A stretch of DNA of 15,177 nt from Parcubacteria group bacterium (GTDB lineage: Bacteria > Patescibacteriota > Minisyncoccia > Moranbacterales > JAKLHP01): the NCBI GenBank assembly GCA_041657845.1, contig JBBABD010000018.1, positions 1-15,177 of the forward strand, given 5' to 3'. Of this stretch, positions 6,816 to 13,510 are shown piece by piece. Under the pieces are notes generated by a model. It saw only the letters and a program-made list of their open reading frames with translations. It was not told where the DNA came from and did not search any database. The position numbers were made by a program, and so were the translations under genes. The stretch's first letter is position 1. The number at the start of each line of letters is the position of its first letter.

Positions 6816-8483
6816 ATGAATGACGGGAAAAATAAAACGAAAGATTCGATAGAAATTGAACTAGCCAAAAGGGCTCAGCAATTGGGGGTTCCTTATGTAT
6901 ATAAATTTCCAGACGATATTGATAAGGACGTTGTTTTTATAATCCCGGAAAATTTAGTCTTGAAGCATCAAATGATTGCTTTTGACAAGGAAGATGATTT
7001 AATAAGAGTAGCGATGGTTGACGTTCATGACATAGAGGCTCTAAATGTTCTTCGTTTTTTAACCGGCAAAGAAGGGTTTCGAATTGAAATTTATCTCACC
7101 AATCCGGAAAAAATAAAGGATATGCTGAGATTGTATAGCAATCCTGAGAAAATAGCAGCAGAAGCCGCAATGTCCCTCAAAGAAGAAGAAAAAGAAATTA
7201 AAAAATCAAAAAAAAGCAAGGAAGAAAAAATTCAGGAAATAATTCAAGACGCTCCGGTTACGAAACTCGTCGAAGTTATTGTGAATCATGCAGTAGAGGG
7301 GCGGGCTAGCGATATTCATATTGAGCCAATAGATGATAAGTATCGAGTTCGGTTTAGGATTGACGGGGTGTTGCATCCCTCCTTATTTATTTCGAAAGAT
7401 GTGGGAAGAGCAGTTGTTTCTAGAATAAAAATATTATCTAATTTAAAAATAGATGAGCAGAGAAAGCCGCAGGATGGAAGGTTCCAAATAAAGGATGGGA
7501 AAAAGATTACTGATTTTAGAGTCTCAACCTTTCCTGTCGTCGAGGGTGAAAAAGTAGTAATGCGTGTTCTTGACAGGACAAACCAAGTTTTTGACTTAGA
7601 GTCCTTGGGCTTGATTGGGAGGAATCACGAAATTTTTGATAAAAGAATAAGAGATCCTTTCGGAATAGTGCTTATTACCGGTCCGACTGGCAGCGGGAAA
7701 TCTACCACGCTGTATGGATTTTTAAAAATTTTGAATCAGGAAGAGAGAAATATCGTTACCCTTGAAGATCCTGTAGAATATTACATTGGCGGCGTTAACC
7801 AAAGCCAAATAAAACCGGAAATAGGATATACTTTTGCAAACGGACTCCGCTCTATTCTGCGCCAAGATCCCAATGTTATAATGGTAGGGGAAATACGAGA
7901 CAATGAAACGGCCGAACTTGCTATTCATGCAGCGCTTACCGGACACTTGGTTTTTTCGACTCTTCACACCAATGATGCTGTTGGATCCATCCCCCGCCTT
8001 ATTGATATGGGTATAGAACCTTTCCTGCTTGCATCTTCACTTAAAGTTGTAGCCGCTCAGCGTTTGGTAAGAAAGATTTGTGAAAATTGCAAAGAGGAAA
8101 TTGACGTCCCTGAGAAGATTTATAAAAAAATTGAGCAAGAACTATCCATAATTCCAAAAGAAGAACTAAAAAAATATGGGGTTGATCTTTCTGAGAAGCT
8201 TAAATTTTATAGCGGAAAAGGTTGCGGGGAATGCGGGAATCTTGGATTGAAAGGAAGAATTGCAATTTATGAAGTCATAGAAATAAGCAGTTCAATGCAG
8301 GAATTGATTTCAGGTAAAAGTGGAAATGAAGTGGCGGTTAAGATGCAAGCTGAGAAAGAGGGAATGATAACAATGAGGCAGGACGGCCTTTTGAAAGTTT
8401 TAAAAGGCGTAACAGTTTATTCCGAAATAGATAGAGTTACCAAGGGGAGTATGAGTATAGGAGGAGAAATTGAAGATGTATAA
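6816..8483 (+). CDS. pilB: PilB, type IV pilus extension ATPase
   Basis: The hexameric cytoplasmic motor that powers pilus polymerisation. An N-terminal MshEN/GSPII_E-like domain (about 10-110) is followed by a Lys/Glu-rich linker (121-140) and the N2 domain with ASDIHIEP (164-171). The core has Walker A GPTGSGKS (289-296), Asp box TLEDPVEY (315-322), Walker B VIMVGE with catalytic E359, and His box GHLVFSTLHTND (376-387). The four zinc-binding cysteines typical of PilB/GspE (C422, C425, C470, C473) are present, which separates it from PilT. Length 555 is typical. It lies 28 bases after pilO, and its ATG lacks a Shine-Dalgarno. Confidence 0.95.
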   Translation: MNDGKNKTKDSIEIELAKRAQQLGVPYVYKFPDDIDKDVVFIIPENLVLKHQMIAFDKEDDLIRVAMVDVHDIEALNVLRFLTGKEGFRIEIYLTNPEKIKDMLRLYSNPEKIAAEAAMSLKEEEKEIKKSKKSKEEKIQEIIQDAPVTKLVEVIVNHAVEGRASDIHIEPIDDKYRVRFRIDGVLHPSLFISKDVGRAVVSRIKILSNLKIDEQRKPQDGRFQIKDGKKITDFRVSTFPVVEGEKVVMRVLDRTNQVFDLESLGLIGRNHEIFDKRIRDPFGIVLITGPTGSGKSTTLYGFLKILNQEERNIVTLEDPVEYYIGGVNQSQIKPEIGYTFANGLRSILRQDPNVIMVGEIRDNETAELAIHAALTGHLVFSTLHTNDAVGSIPRLIDMGIEPFLLASSLKVVAAQRLVRKICENCKEEIDVPEKIYKKIEQELSIIPKEELKKYGVDLSEKLKFYSGKGCGECGNLGLKGRIAIYEVIEISSSMQELISGKSGNEVAVKMQAEKEGMITMRQDGLLKVLKGVTVYSEIDRVTKGSMSIGGEIEDV

Positions 8484-8489
8484 GCCGCA

Positions 8490-8509
8490 TTTAATTTTTA
8501 AAAATTAAA
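8490..8509. repeat. Perfect 20-bp AT palindrome between pilB and the response regulator gene
   Basis: TTTAATTTTTAAAAATTAAA is fully self-complementary. It occupies most of the 34-bp gap after the pilB stop. In RNA it would be a weak A/U stem. It may be chance in an AT-rich gap. Confidence 0.3.
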
Positions 8510-8517
8510 ATATTTTT

Positions 8518-8892
8518 ATGGAAAAAAAGACGATATTGTTAGTAGAGGATGATTCTTTTGTCTCTGACATTTATCAGACAAAAATAAGCAGCGAGGGATT
8601 TGATATGATGGTGGCGGAAAATGGTTTGGAGGCAATAAAAAAATTGGAGGAAAAAATTCCCGATCTAATCCTTCTGGATATTGTGATGCCGTATATGGAC
8701 GGGATAGAAACGCTTAAAAAAATTAAAAAGGAGGAAAAATGGAAAAAAATTCCGATTATTTTACTTACCAATTTGTCGGAAAAAGAAAAAATTCAAGAAG
8801 CACTGGGAATGGGAGCTGATGATTATTTGATTAAATCTCATTTTACTCCGTCAGAGGTAATCAGCAAGGTTAATATGGTATTAAAAAAATAA
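8518..8892 (+). CDS. Single-domain response regulator (CheY-like receiver)
   Basis: The 124-residue protein is just a receiver domain with no output domain. The acidic pair is D11/D12, the phospho-acceptor D54 is in LLLDIVMP, and T84 (LLTN) and K106 (YLIKS) complete the active site, so it should be phosphorylatable. It is cytoplasmic. It sits between pilB and pilT in the same operon, 10 bases before pilT, so it most likely acts on pilus extension and retraction by protein contact, like PilG/CheY proteins in twitching systems. No histidine kinase is in the window. Whether it binds PilB, PilT or PilM cannot be read from the sequence. Confidence 0.92.
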   Translation: MEKKTILLVEDDSFVSDIYQTKISSEGFDMMVAENGLEAIKKLEEKIPDLILLDIVMPYMDGIETLKKIKKEEKWKKIPIILLTNLSEKEKIQEALGMGADDYLIKSHFTPSEVISKVNMVLKK

Positions 8893-8902
8893 ATTCAAAT
8901 TT

Positions 8903-9979
8903 ATGGTTCACGGAGAACAAAGACTAAAAAGTTTACTTAGGATGGTTGCTCAGCAAAACGGATCTGATCTGCATTTAGTTGCGGCTCGTTATCCTACAAT
9001 AAGACTTGACGGAAAGCTCTACCCGATGTCCCAAGAAACAGTGCTAACCCCGGAAGATACGCAGTCCCTTAGCGATGCAATGCTTAGCGAGGAGAATAAA
9101 AAACACTTAATAGCAGATGGGCAAGTTGATTTTTCCTATAACTTTGAAGATAAGGCTCGTTTTAGGACAAATATATTTTTTCAAAAGGGATATATCAGCA
9201 TCGCAATGCGGCTTATCCCTGACAGGATTAGGACTTTAGAAGAATTGAATATGCCGATCGCTCTCTATGATCTTATGAATTGCTCTCAGGGTTTGATTCT
9301 GATTACTGGTCCAGTCGGCCACGGAAAATCTACTACGCTTGCGGCGATGCTTGATTATGCTAATCATAATCAGGAGAAAAATATTATTACAGTTGAAGAT
9401 CCAATCGAATACGTTTATGTTCAGGATCGATGCATAGTAAACCAAAGAGAAGTTGGCCAGGATACCAAATCATTTAATAACGCCCTCCGAGCTATTTTTA
9501 GAGAGGACGCTAATATAGTATTAATTGGAGAAATGAGAGATTTAGATACCATTGGAACGGCTATGACGGCAGCTGAAACCGGACATTTGATTTTAGGAAC
9601 GCTTCATACCAATGATAGCTCCCAGACAATCGATAGAATTATTGATGTTTTTCCGGCTCATCAGCAAAACCAGATAAGATTGCAACTTTCCAATGTTCTT
9701 TTGGGGGTCGTTTCTCAGCGATTGATACCTCAAATAGGAGGAGGAAGAGTTCCTGCTGTGGAAATTATGTTTAAAAATCATGCCGTTGAGAATTTAATCC
9801 GTGAAAATAAAGCGTATCAAATAGATAATGTTATCGAAACATCGCTTAAAGAAGGGATGATATCCCTGGACAAATCTTTGATGGATTTGGTGCAGAGAGG
9901 GCTTGTAACCGCGGAAGATGCTTCTATTTATGCAAAGAATAAAGATTATTTTCAGATGCTAATTAATAAAAATAATTAA
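8903..9979 (+). CDS. pilT: PilT, type IV pilus retraction ATPase
   Basis: The hexameric motor that depolymerises the pilus, driving twitching and DNA uptake. The N-terminal PAS-like domain begins with GSDLHLVAARYPTIRLDG (20-37). Walker A is GPVGHGKS (136-143), which fits the P-loop consensus but differs from the usual GPTGSGKS at two positions. The Asp box TVEDPIEY (163-170), Walker B VLIGE with catalytic E210, and His box GHLILGTLHTND (227-238) are intact. The C-terminal part has the PilT-type NLIRENKAYQIDNVIETS and GMISLDKSLMDLVQRGLVT segments. The zinc-binding cysteines of PilB are missing, as expected. Length 358 is typical. It is two bases upstream of pilC, suggesting translational coupling. 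Confidence 0.95.
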   Translation: MVHGEQRLKSLLRMVAQQNGSDLHLVAARYPTIRLDGKLYPMSQETVLTPEDTQSLSDAMLSEENKKHLIADGQVDFSYNFEDKARFRTNIFFQKGYISIAMRLIPDRIRTLEELNMPIALYDLMNCSQGLILITGPVGHGKSTTLAAMLDYANHNQEKNIITVEDPIEYVYVQDRCIVNQREVGQDTKSFNNALRAIFREDANIVLIGEMRDLDTIGTAMTAAETGHLILGTLHTNDSSQTIDRIIDVFPAHQQNQIRLQLSNVLLGVVSQRLIPQIGGGRVPAVEIMFKNHAVENLIRENKAYQIDNVIETSLKEGMISLDKSLMDLVQRGLVTAEDASIYAKNKDYFQMLINKNN

Positions 9980-9981
9980 AT

Positions 9982-11193
9982 ATGAATTTTATTTTTAAAG
10001 CCAAAGATTCTTTGGGAAAAACCAAAGAAGGAGAGGTGGAGGCAATTACTCAAGAAGCAGCTGTCCAGATTATCCAAAGAAAAGGGCTGATCCCTGTTTC
10101 TGTTGTTGAAAAAGAAAGAAGCTCTTTTTTCATTAAAGATCTAAAAAGAATTTGGGAGGGAGCAAGACCGAAGGAGCTGGTTATTTTTTTTCGGCAACTC
10201 TCAACGCTCATTGATTCGAAAGTTCCGATCGTTCCTTCTCTTCAGGCGCTGGAAGAGCAAACTGATAATCAATATCTCAGGGTGGTGATCAGAGAAATGG
10301 AAGATGATATAAAAGACGGGATGTCTCTTTCTGAGAGCTTATCCAAGCACCCGTTGGTTTTTAATAGATTGACTATTAGTATGATAAGATCCGGTGAAAT
10401 ATCTGGGAATCTTCAAAAATCAATCTCGTATATTGCCGATAATATTGAAAAAAACTATCAGTTAAGCTCAAAAATTAAAAGTGCGCTTTTCTATCCGGCT
10501 TTTGTTATTGGAGCGGCAACCATAATAGGTTTCATTGTAATAACTTTTGTTTTGCCAAAGCTTACCGGAGTAATTAAGGAAATGAATGTGGCTATGCCTT
10601 GGTATACGAAATTGTTAATGATGATTGGAGATTTTATGCAAGCTTATTGGTGGGCAGTGCTTATTGCCATATTGGGAATTATAGGCGGTTTGATATATTA
10701 CATAAAAACAGAGGAGGGAAAAAAAGAATGGGACCAGATAAAAATAAAATTGCCTGTTTTCGGAAGTTTCTTCAAAGCTGTTTATATTGCCAGATTTGCC
10801 GATAACTTTGCGATTTTGATTGACGGGGGAATTCCAATGGTCAATGCTCTTCAGGAAGTTAGCTCGGTTGTCGGGAATTGTGTTTTTCGGAATATAATCT
10901 TGAAATGTGCCGATGAAGCAAAAAAAGGGGGAAATATTAGCGATGTTTTTTCAAAATCCGAAGAAATACCGCCGATTGTCACCAGAATGGTCAAAATCGG
11001 GGAAGAAACCGGAAAGTTAAGTGAAATAATGAGAAGAACCGCTACCTTCTATGAACAAGAAGTAGATGCGATGACTAGGAATATCTCCACGATGATTGAA
11101 CCGATTTTAATTTCTATTTTGGGAATCGGAGTGGCGATTATGGTTTTTGCGGTGCTACTGCCAATTTATGATATTGCAAATAAAATTCAATAA
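9982..11193 (+). CDS. pilC: PilC, inner-membrane platform protein
   Basis: The polytopic membrane protein that PilB and PilT act on to move pilins in and out of the fibre. Of its 403 residues, the N-terminal cytoplasmic segment (1-60) is followed by two T2SF domains. The first (about 65-190) carries FFRQLSTLIDSKVPIVPSLQAL, and the second (about 268-395) carries FADNFAILIDGGIPMVNAL. Both repeats have the GE.(T/S)G motif (138-142 and 340-344). Transmembrane helices are predicted near 172-193, 222-241 and 373-396. It is the last gene of the first block; the next gene has its own promoter. No clear intrinsic terminator follows it, so readthrough into the pilins is possible. Confidence 0.95.
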   Translation: MNFIFKAKDSLGKTKEGEVEAITQEAAVQIIQRKGLIPVSVVEKERSSFFIKDLKRIWEGARPKELVIFFRQLSTLIDSKVPIVPSLQALEEQTDNQYLRVVIREMEDDIKDGMSLSESLSKHPLVFNRLTISMIRSGEISGNLQKSISYIADNIEKNYQLSSKIKSALFYPAFVIGAATIIGFIVITFVLPKLTGVIKEMNVAMPWYTKLLMMIGDFMQAYWWAVLIAILGIIGGLIYYIKTEEGKKEWDQIKIKLPVFGSFFKAVYIARFADNFAILIDGGIPMVNALQEVSSVVGNCVFRNIILKCADEAKKGGNISDVFSKSEEIPPIVTRMVKIGEETGKLSEIMRRTATFYEQEVDAMTRNISTMIEPILISILGIGVAIMVFAVLLPIYDIANKIQ

Positions 11194-11226
11194 CTCTTTT
11201 TGCCTAATGGGAAATGCTGAAGTTTA

Positions 11227-11235
11227 TGCTATAAT
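11227..11235 (+). promoter_or_regulatory. Extended -10 promoter for the pilin genes
   Basis: TGC-TATAAT (11227-11235) is a consensus extended -10, inside TATGCTATAAT. The -35 region at 17 bp spacing (ATGGGA) is poor, and a TTGCCT lies too far upstream (24 bp). Extended -10 promoters can do without a -35. The predicted start is near 11242, giving a leader of about 49 bases. It shares the TATGCTAT core with the pilM promoter. Confidence 0.6.
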
Positions 11236-11277
11236 AAAAGTAATGATTTTGGATAATGGATAAAAAATAAAAATAGA

Positions 11278-11287
11278 AAGGCGGTGA
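11278..11287 (+). promoter_or_regulatory. Strong ribosome binding site of the first pilin
   Basis: AAGGCGGTGA differs at one base from the ideal anti-16S complement AAGGAGGTGA and ends three bases before the ATG at 11291. Most other genes in the window have no recognisable Shine-Dalgarno, so this marks the first pilin as probably highly translated. Confidence 0.75.
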
Positions 11288-11290
11288 AAT

Positions 11291-11656
11291 ATGAAAAAGA
11301 AAAAAACAAACAAAAAGAAGAAAGGTTTTACTCTGATCGAGCTTTTAATCGTTATCGCCATCATCGGAATCTTGGCGTCGATTGTGTTGGTAAGTCTTTC
11401 GTCAGCTAGGCAAAGAGCCAGAATGGCGGAATTCAAGTCTGTAGCTGCTAGCTGTAATGCAGCGAATGTTGCAAGTTGTGATGCGGGTACAACAACCGCA
11501 TGTCCAGCCGGCACATCTAACGCTGCAGGTGCCCCAACTTGTAATGCATCAACTGGAGATATAGGCGGAACCATGGACTCAATACCTGCTACGACGGGTG
11601 GTGCCTGCACGGCAACATTTAACGTTAACGGAGTTGCGTTCGCAGGTAGTTGTTAA
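11291..11656 (+). CDS. Major-type type IV prepilin 1
   Basis: The 121-residue prepilin has a very basic leader (MKKKKTNKKKK), the class III peptidase site KG^FTLIE after G12, and the conserved Glu at mature position 5 (E17). A hydrophobic polymerisation helix spans about 13-36. The mature C-terminal part is short, rich in Ala/Thr/Gly/Ser, has no Lys or Arg after K49, and carries six cysteines (55, 63, 71, 84, 106, 121), compatible with three disulfides. Its own promoter, strong RBS and first position mark it as the likely main pilus subunit. Its C-terminal half is about 50% GC, clearly above its neighbours. Its N-terminal DNA is nearly identical to that of the next gene, implying duplication. 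The gene symbol is left empty because pilA/pilE naming cannot be decided. Confidence 0.92.
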   Translation: MKKKKTNKKKKGFTLIELLIVIAIIGILASIVLVSLSSARQRARMAEFKSVAASCNAANVASCDAGTTTACPAGTSNAAGAPTCNASTGDIGGTMDSIPATTGGACTATFNVNGVAFAGSC

Positions 11657-11713
11657 ATTCCAGTTTAGAAGAATTCAGTCAAGGATGGTTTTGCACTGCA
11701 TTAAAAATTTCTA

Positions 11714-11750
11714 TGCTTGCCAATTTGTCACCTAGGTGTATTGGCAAGCA
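11714..11750 (+). terminator. Strong hairpin between the two pilin genes
   Basis: TGCTTGCCAAT (11714-11724) pairs perfectly with ATTGGCAAGCA (11740-11750), an 11-bp stem whose loop contains a small CAC-CTAG-GTG palindrome (11729-11738). A short T run (GTTTTT) begins about seven bases after the stem, so it is not a textbook intrinsic terminator. It may cause partial termination, or protect the 3' end of the first pilin mRNA from decay. Either would make pilin 1 more abundant than the downstream genes. Confidence 0.55.
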
Positions 11751-11781
11751 AATAAAGTTTTTAAGTTTATTATTAATAAGT

Positions 11782-12153
11782 ATGGCTAAAATTAGAAAAA
11801 GGCGAGGTTTTACTCTGATCGAACTTTTGATCGTTATCGCCATCATCGGAATTTTGGCATCAATCGTATTGGTGAGTTTATCGTCTGCTAGAAAAAGAGC
11901 CAGAATGGATGAGTTTAAATCTAAGGTTAAGAGTATGCAGATAGCAATGGTTTCAGGTTGTGAAGCTTCTCCTCATGTAATTCCAACCTGGACAGATCCC
12001 AATGGCGTTGCAACCATAACCGCCGTTCCGACATGTACAGCTACTACAGGTGAAATACTTGGAGGCGTATATACTTCAACAGCGGTTACTGGATCAACAA
12101 CTTGTGTCGGGACTCTCAGCCAAGTGGGGGCTGTATTTTCTGGCGATTGTTAA
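11782..12153 (+). CDS. Major-type type IV prepilin 2 (tandem paralogue)
   Basis: The 123-residue prepilin has the basic leader MAKIRKRRG, cleavage before FTLIE after G9, and E14 at mature position 5. The N-terminal helix is the same as in pilin 1 through LSSAR. The C-terminal part differs but keeps the PTC.A.TG(D/E)I block (83-92) and a C-terminal cysteine. It has four cysteines (60, 85, 108, 123) against six in pilin 1; the two missing ones are neighbours in pilin 1. The frame is open upstream to 11650, but the ATG at 11782 gives a proper leader and avoids reading through the hairpin. It has no Shine-Dalgarno, so it is expected to be a lesser or alternative subunit. Confidence 0.9.
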   Translation: MAKIRKRRGFTLIELLIVIAIIGILASIVLVSLSSARKRARMDEFKSKVKSMQIAMVSGCEASPHVIPTWTDPNGVATITAVPTCTATTGEILGGVYTSTAVTGSTTCVGTLSQVGAVFSGDC

Positions 12154-12185
12154 TATCATTTATTGTCAAAAAACGAACACAAAAT

Positions 12186-12989
12186 ATGACTATTCTATTT
12201 TTTTTTATTTCTGGGCTTATTATCGGCAGTTTTTTGAATGTCGTGGTTTATCGTTTGAATGTGGCCGAGTCTATTTTGGGACGCTCTCATTGTCCGCATT
12301 GCAAAAAGCAAATTCGCTGGTATGACAATATCCCGCTTTTTAGTTTTATTCTCCTCAGGATGAAATGCCGGGATTGTAATGAAAAAATATCTTGGCAATA
12401 TCCACTCATGGAATTTGTTACCGGCGCGGTTTTTGCGCTTCTCGGAAATTATTTCTTTTTTTTGAGCGATCCTCAAAGCTGGATAATCACCGCTTATTTC
12501 CTGGCGCTTTTTTCTTTGCTGCTCGTCATTTTTATGTATGATCTCAAATATATGGAAATCCCGATGATTATTTTCTGGATTGCTTTGGGCGTTTCGCTTC
12601 TGTACGCCATTTTTAGCGACTGGCTGAATTTTATTCCGGAGCTGGGAATTTGGAATCTTTCCATCTTTTCGGGAATGATCGGGGGAGTTATTGCCTTTCT
12701 TTTCTTTTTTATCCTGGTTCTCGTTTCCAAAGAGAAATGGATGGGAATGGGCGATGCCTACCTGGCTTTTTTGGCTGGATTCGTTGTCGGATATCCCAAA
12801 ATATTTTTTACTTTAGCAGCAGCTTTTCTTATCGGTTCGATTTGTAGTATAATACTATTGCTGGCGAAGAAAAAGACGATGAAAAGCCAGATTCCATTTG
12901 CTCCGTTTTTGGTCAGTGCTATGATTTTGGCAATTTTTCTTTCCAAAATTTTCCCAGGCATAGATTATTATTACTCAATGTTTTATTAA
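12186..12989 (+). CDS. pilD: PilD, prepilin peptidase / N-methyltransferase
   Basis: The inner-membrane aspartic protease that removes prepilin leaders and, in bifunctional members, methylates the new N-terminus. The 267-residue protein has the N-terminal GLIIGSFLNVVVYRL (10-24), the zinc-binding pairs C36/C39 and C61/C64 flanking RWYDNIPLFSF (44-54), and both catalytic aspartates, D119 in MYDLKYMEIP and D190 in the GMGD motif (187-190). Six to eight transmembrane helices follow. The late IPFGP motif reads IPFAP (236-240). The frame extends upstream to 12102, inside the pilin 2 gene; the ATG at 12186 is chosen because MTILFFFISG is the expected N-terminus. Its stop overlaps the next start by one base (TAATG), suggesting translational coupling. 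Confidence 0.95.
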   Translation: MTILFFFISGLIIGSFLNVVVYRLNVAESILGRSHCPHCKKQIRWYDNIPLFSFILLRMKCRDCNEKISWQYPLMEFVTGAVFALLGNYFFFLSDPQSWIITAYFLALFSLLLVIFMYDLKYMEIPMIIFWIALGVSLLYAIFSDWLNFIPELGIWNLSIFSGMIGGVIAFLFFFILVLVSKEKWMGMGDAYLAFLAGFVVGYPKIFFTLAAAFLIGSICSIILLLAKKKTMKSQIPFAPFLVSAMILAIFLSKIFPGIDYYYSMFY

Positions 12990-13492
12990 TGAATAAAATT
13001 TTTTCCGCCAAATGCGGATCCGCCTATGGCGGAAAAAATAAAAAGGGATTTTCTCTCATTGAATTGCTTATAGCGATTGCTATTATAGGCATCATTACTT
13101 CGGTGACTATCGTTTCAATGGGTGATAGAAAGAGAGATGCTGAAGTGGAAGTTGCAGCCAGGAAAGTTGTCGCTGCTATCCGACAAGCGCAAAATAATGC
13201 CCTAGCTGGAAAAGGCGCCAGTTCTAGCTGTTCTCAATATAATTTTACATACGGTTCTTCCGGCTATTCTATGGATTGCAGTGGAAATTATTCCGTTAGT
13301 CATACTCTAGAAAACGGAATAACATTTGCCAATGCAAGCGCAAACACAGTTTCTTTTTCCGTGCCATTCGGAACCTTAAATCCTGCCAGTGATACGACGA
13401 TTCAATTAACTAAAAATAGCAGTACGTATTATATTTGCGTGAATAAAGGCGGAGATGTTTCGGAAGTAAAAAATCTTCCTTGCCCGTCATAA
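12989..13492 (+). CDS. GspH/FimT-like minor prepilin with a palindrome in its leader
   Basis: The 167-residue prepilin is cleaved after G20 in KNKKG^FSLIE, with E25 at mature position 5. The helix spans 21-42, followed by ARKVVAAIRQAQNNALAGKG, typical of GspH/FimT pseudopilins, and a beta-rich C-terminal domain with cysteines at about 80, 97, 150 and 165. GspH/FimT-like subunits help initiate the fibre, and FimT proteins can bind DNA. The leader is 20 residues, long for this family. Residues 4-17 are encoded by a 42-bp palindrome; without it the leader would be MNKKKG. The start overlaps the pilD stop by one base. The next start inside the frame would remove the cleavage site, so this start is kept. 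Confidence 0.85.
   Translation: MNKIFSAKCGSAYGGKNKKGFSLIELLIAIAIIGIITSVTIVSMGDRKRDAEVEVAARKVVAAIRQAQNNALAGKGASSSCSQYNFTYGSSGYSMDCSGNYSVSHTLENGITFANASANTVSFSVPFGTLNPASDTTIQLTKNSSTYYICVNKGGDVSEVKNLPCPS
12998..13039. repeat. 42-bp palindromic element inside the prepilin leader
   Basis: The arms ATTTTTTCCGCC (12998-13009) and GGCGGAAAAAAT (13028-13039) are perfectly complementary, and a central GCGGATCCGC palindrome (13014-13023) shares the same centre of symmetry. Overall 38 of 42 positions are self-complementary. Seen another way, it holds two tandem 15-bp hairpins, TCCGCCAAATGCGGA and TCCGCCTATGGCGGA. It is exactly 14 codons long, in frame, and GC-rich in the middle against an AT-rich background. 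This looks like a mobile palindromic repeat inserted into a gene, in the manner of Rickettsia palindromic elements. Confidence 0.8.
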
Positions 13493-13510
13493 AAATAATC
13501 GATTAAAATA

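Noticed and set aside
11224..11610. Minus-strand open frame of 128 codons antisense to pilin 1
   Set aside because: It mirrors the biased Ala/Thr/Gly codons of pilin 1, and its tail reads through the pilin promoter. There is no RBS or family match.
11650..11781. Upstream extension of the second pilin frame with an alternative N-terminus
   Set aside because: It would translate through the intercistronic hairpin and place 44 residues before a perfect prepilin leader. The ATG at 11782 is the sensible start.
12102..12185. Upstream extension of pilD overlapping pilin 2
   Set aside because: The extra residues look like out-of-frame translation of the pilin gene. MTILFFFISG is the expected PilD N-terminus.
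12998..13039. Intrinsic terminator after pilD
   Set aside because: The T run precedes the stem and the A run follows it on the plus strand, and the element is within the coding frame of the next gene. A palindromic repeat fits better.
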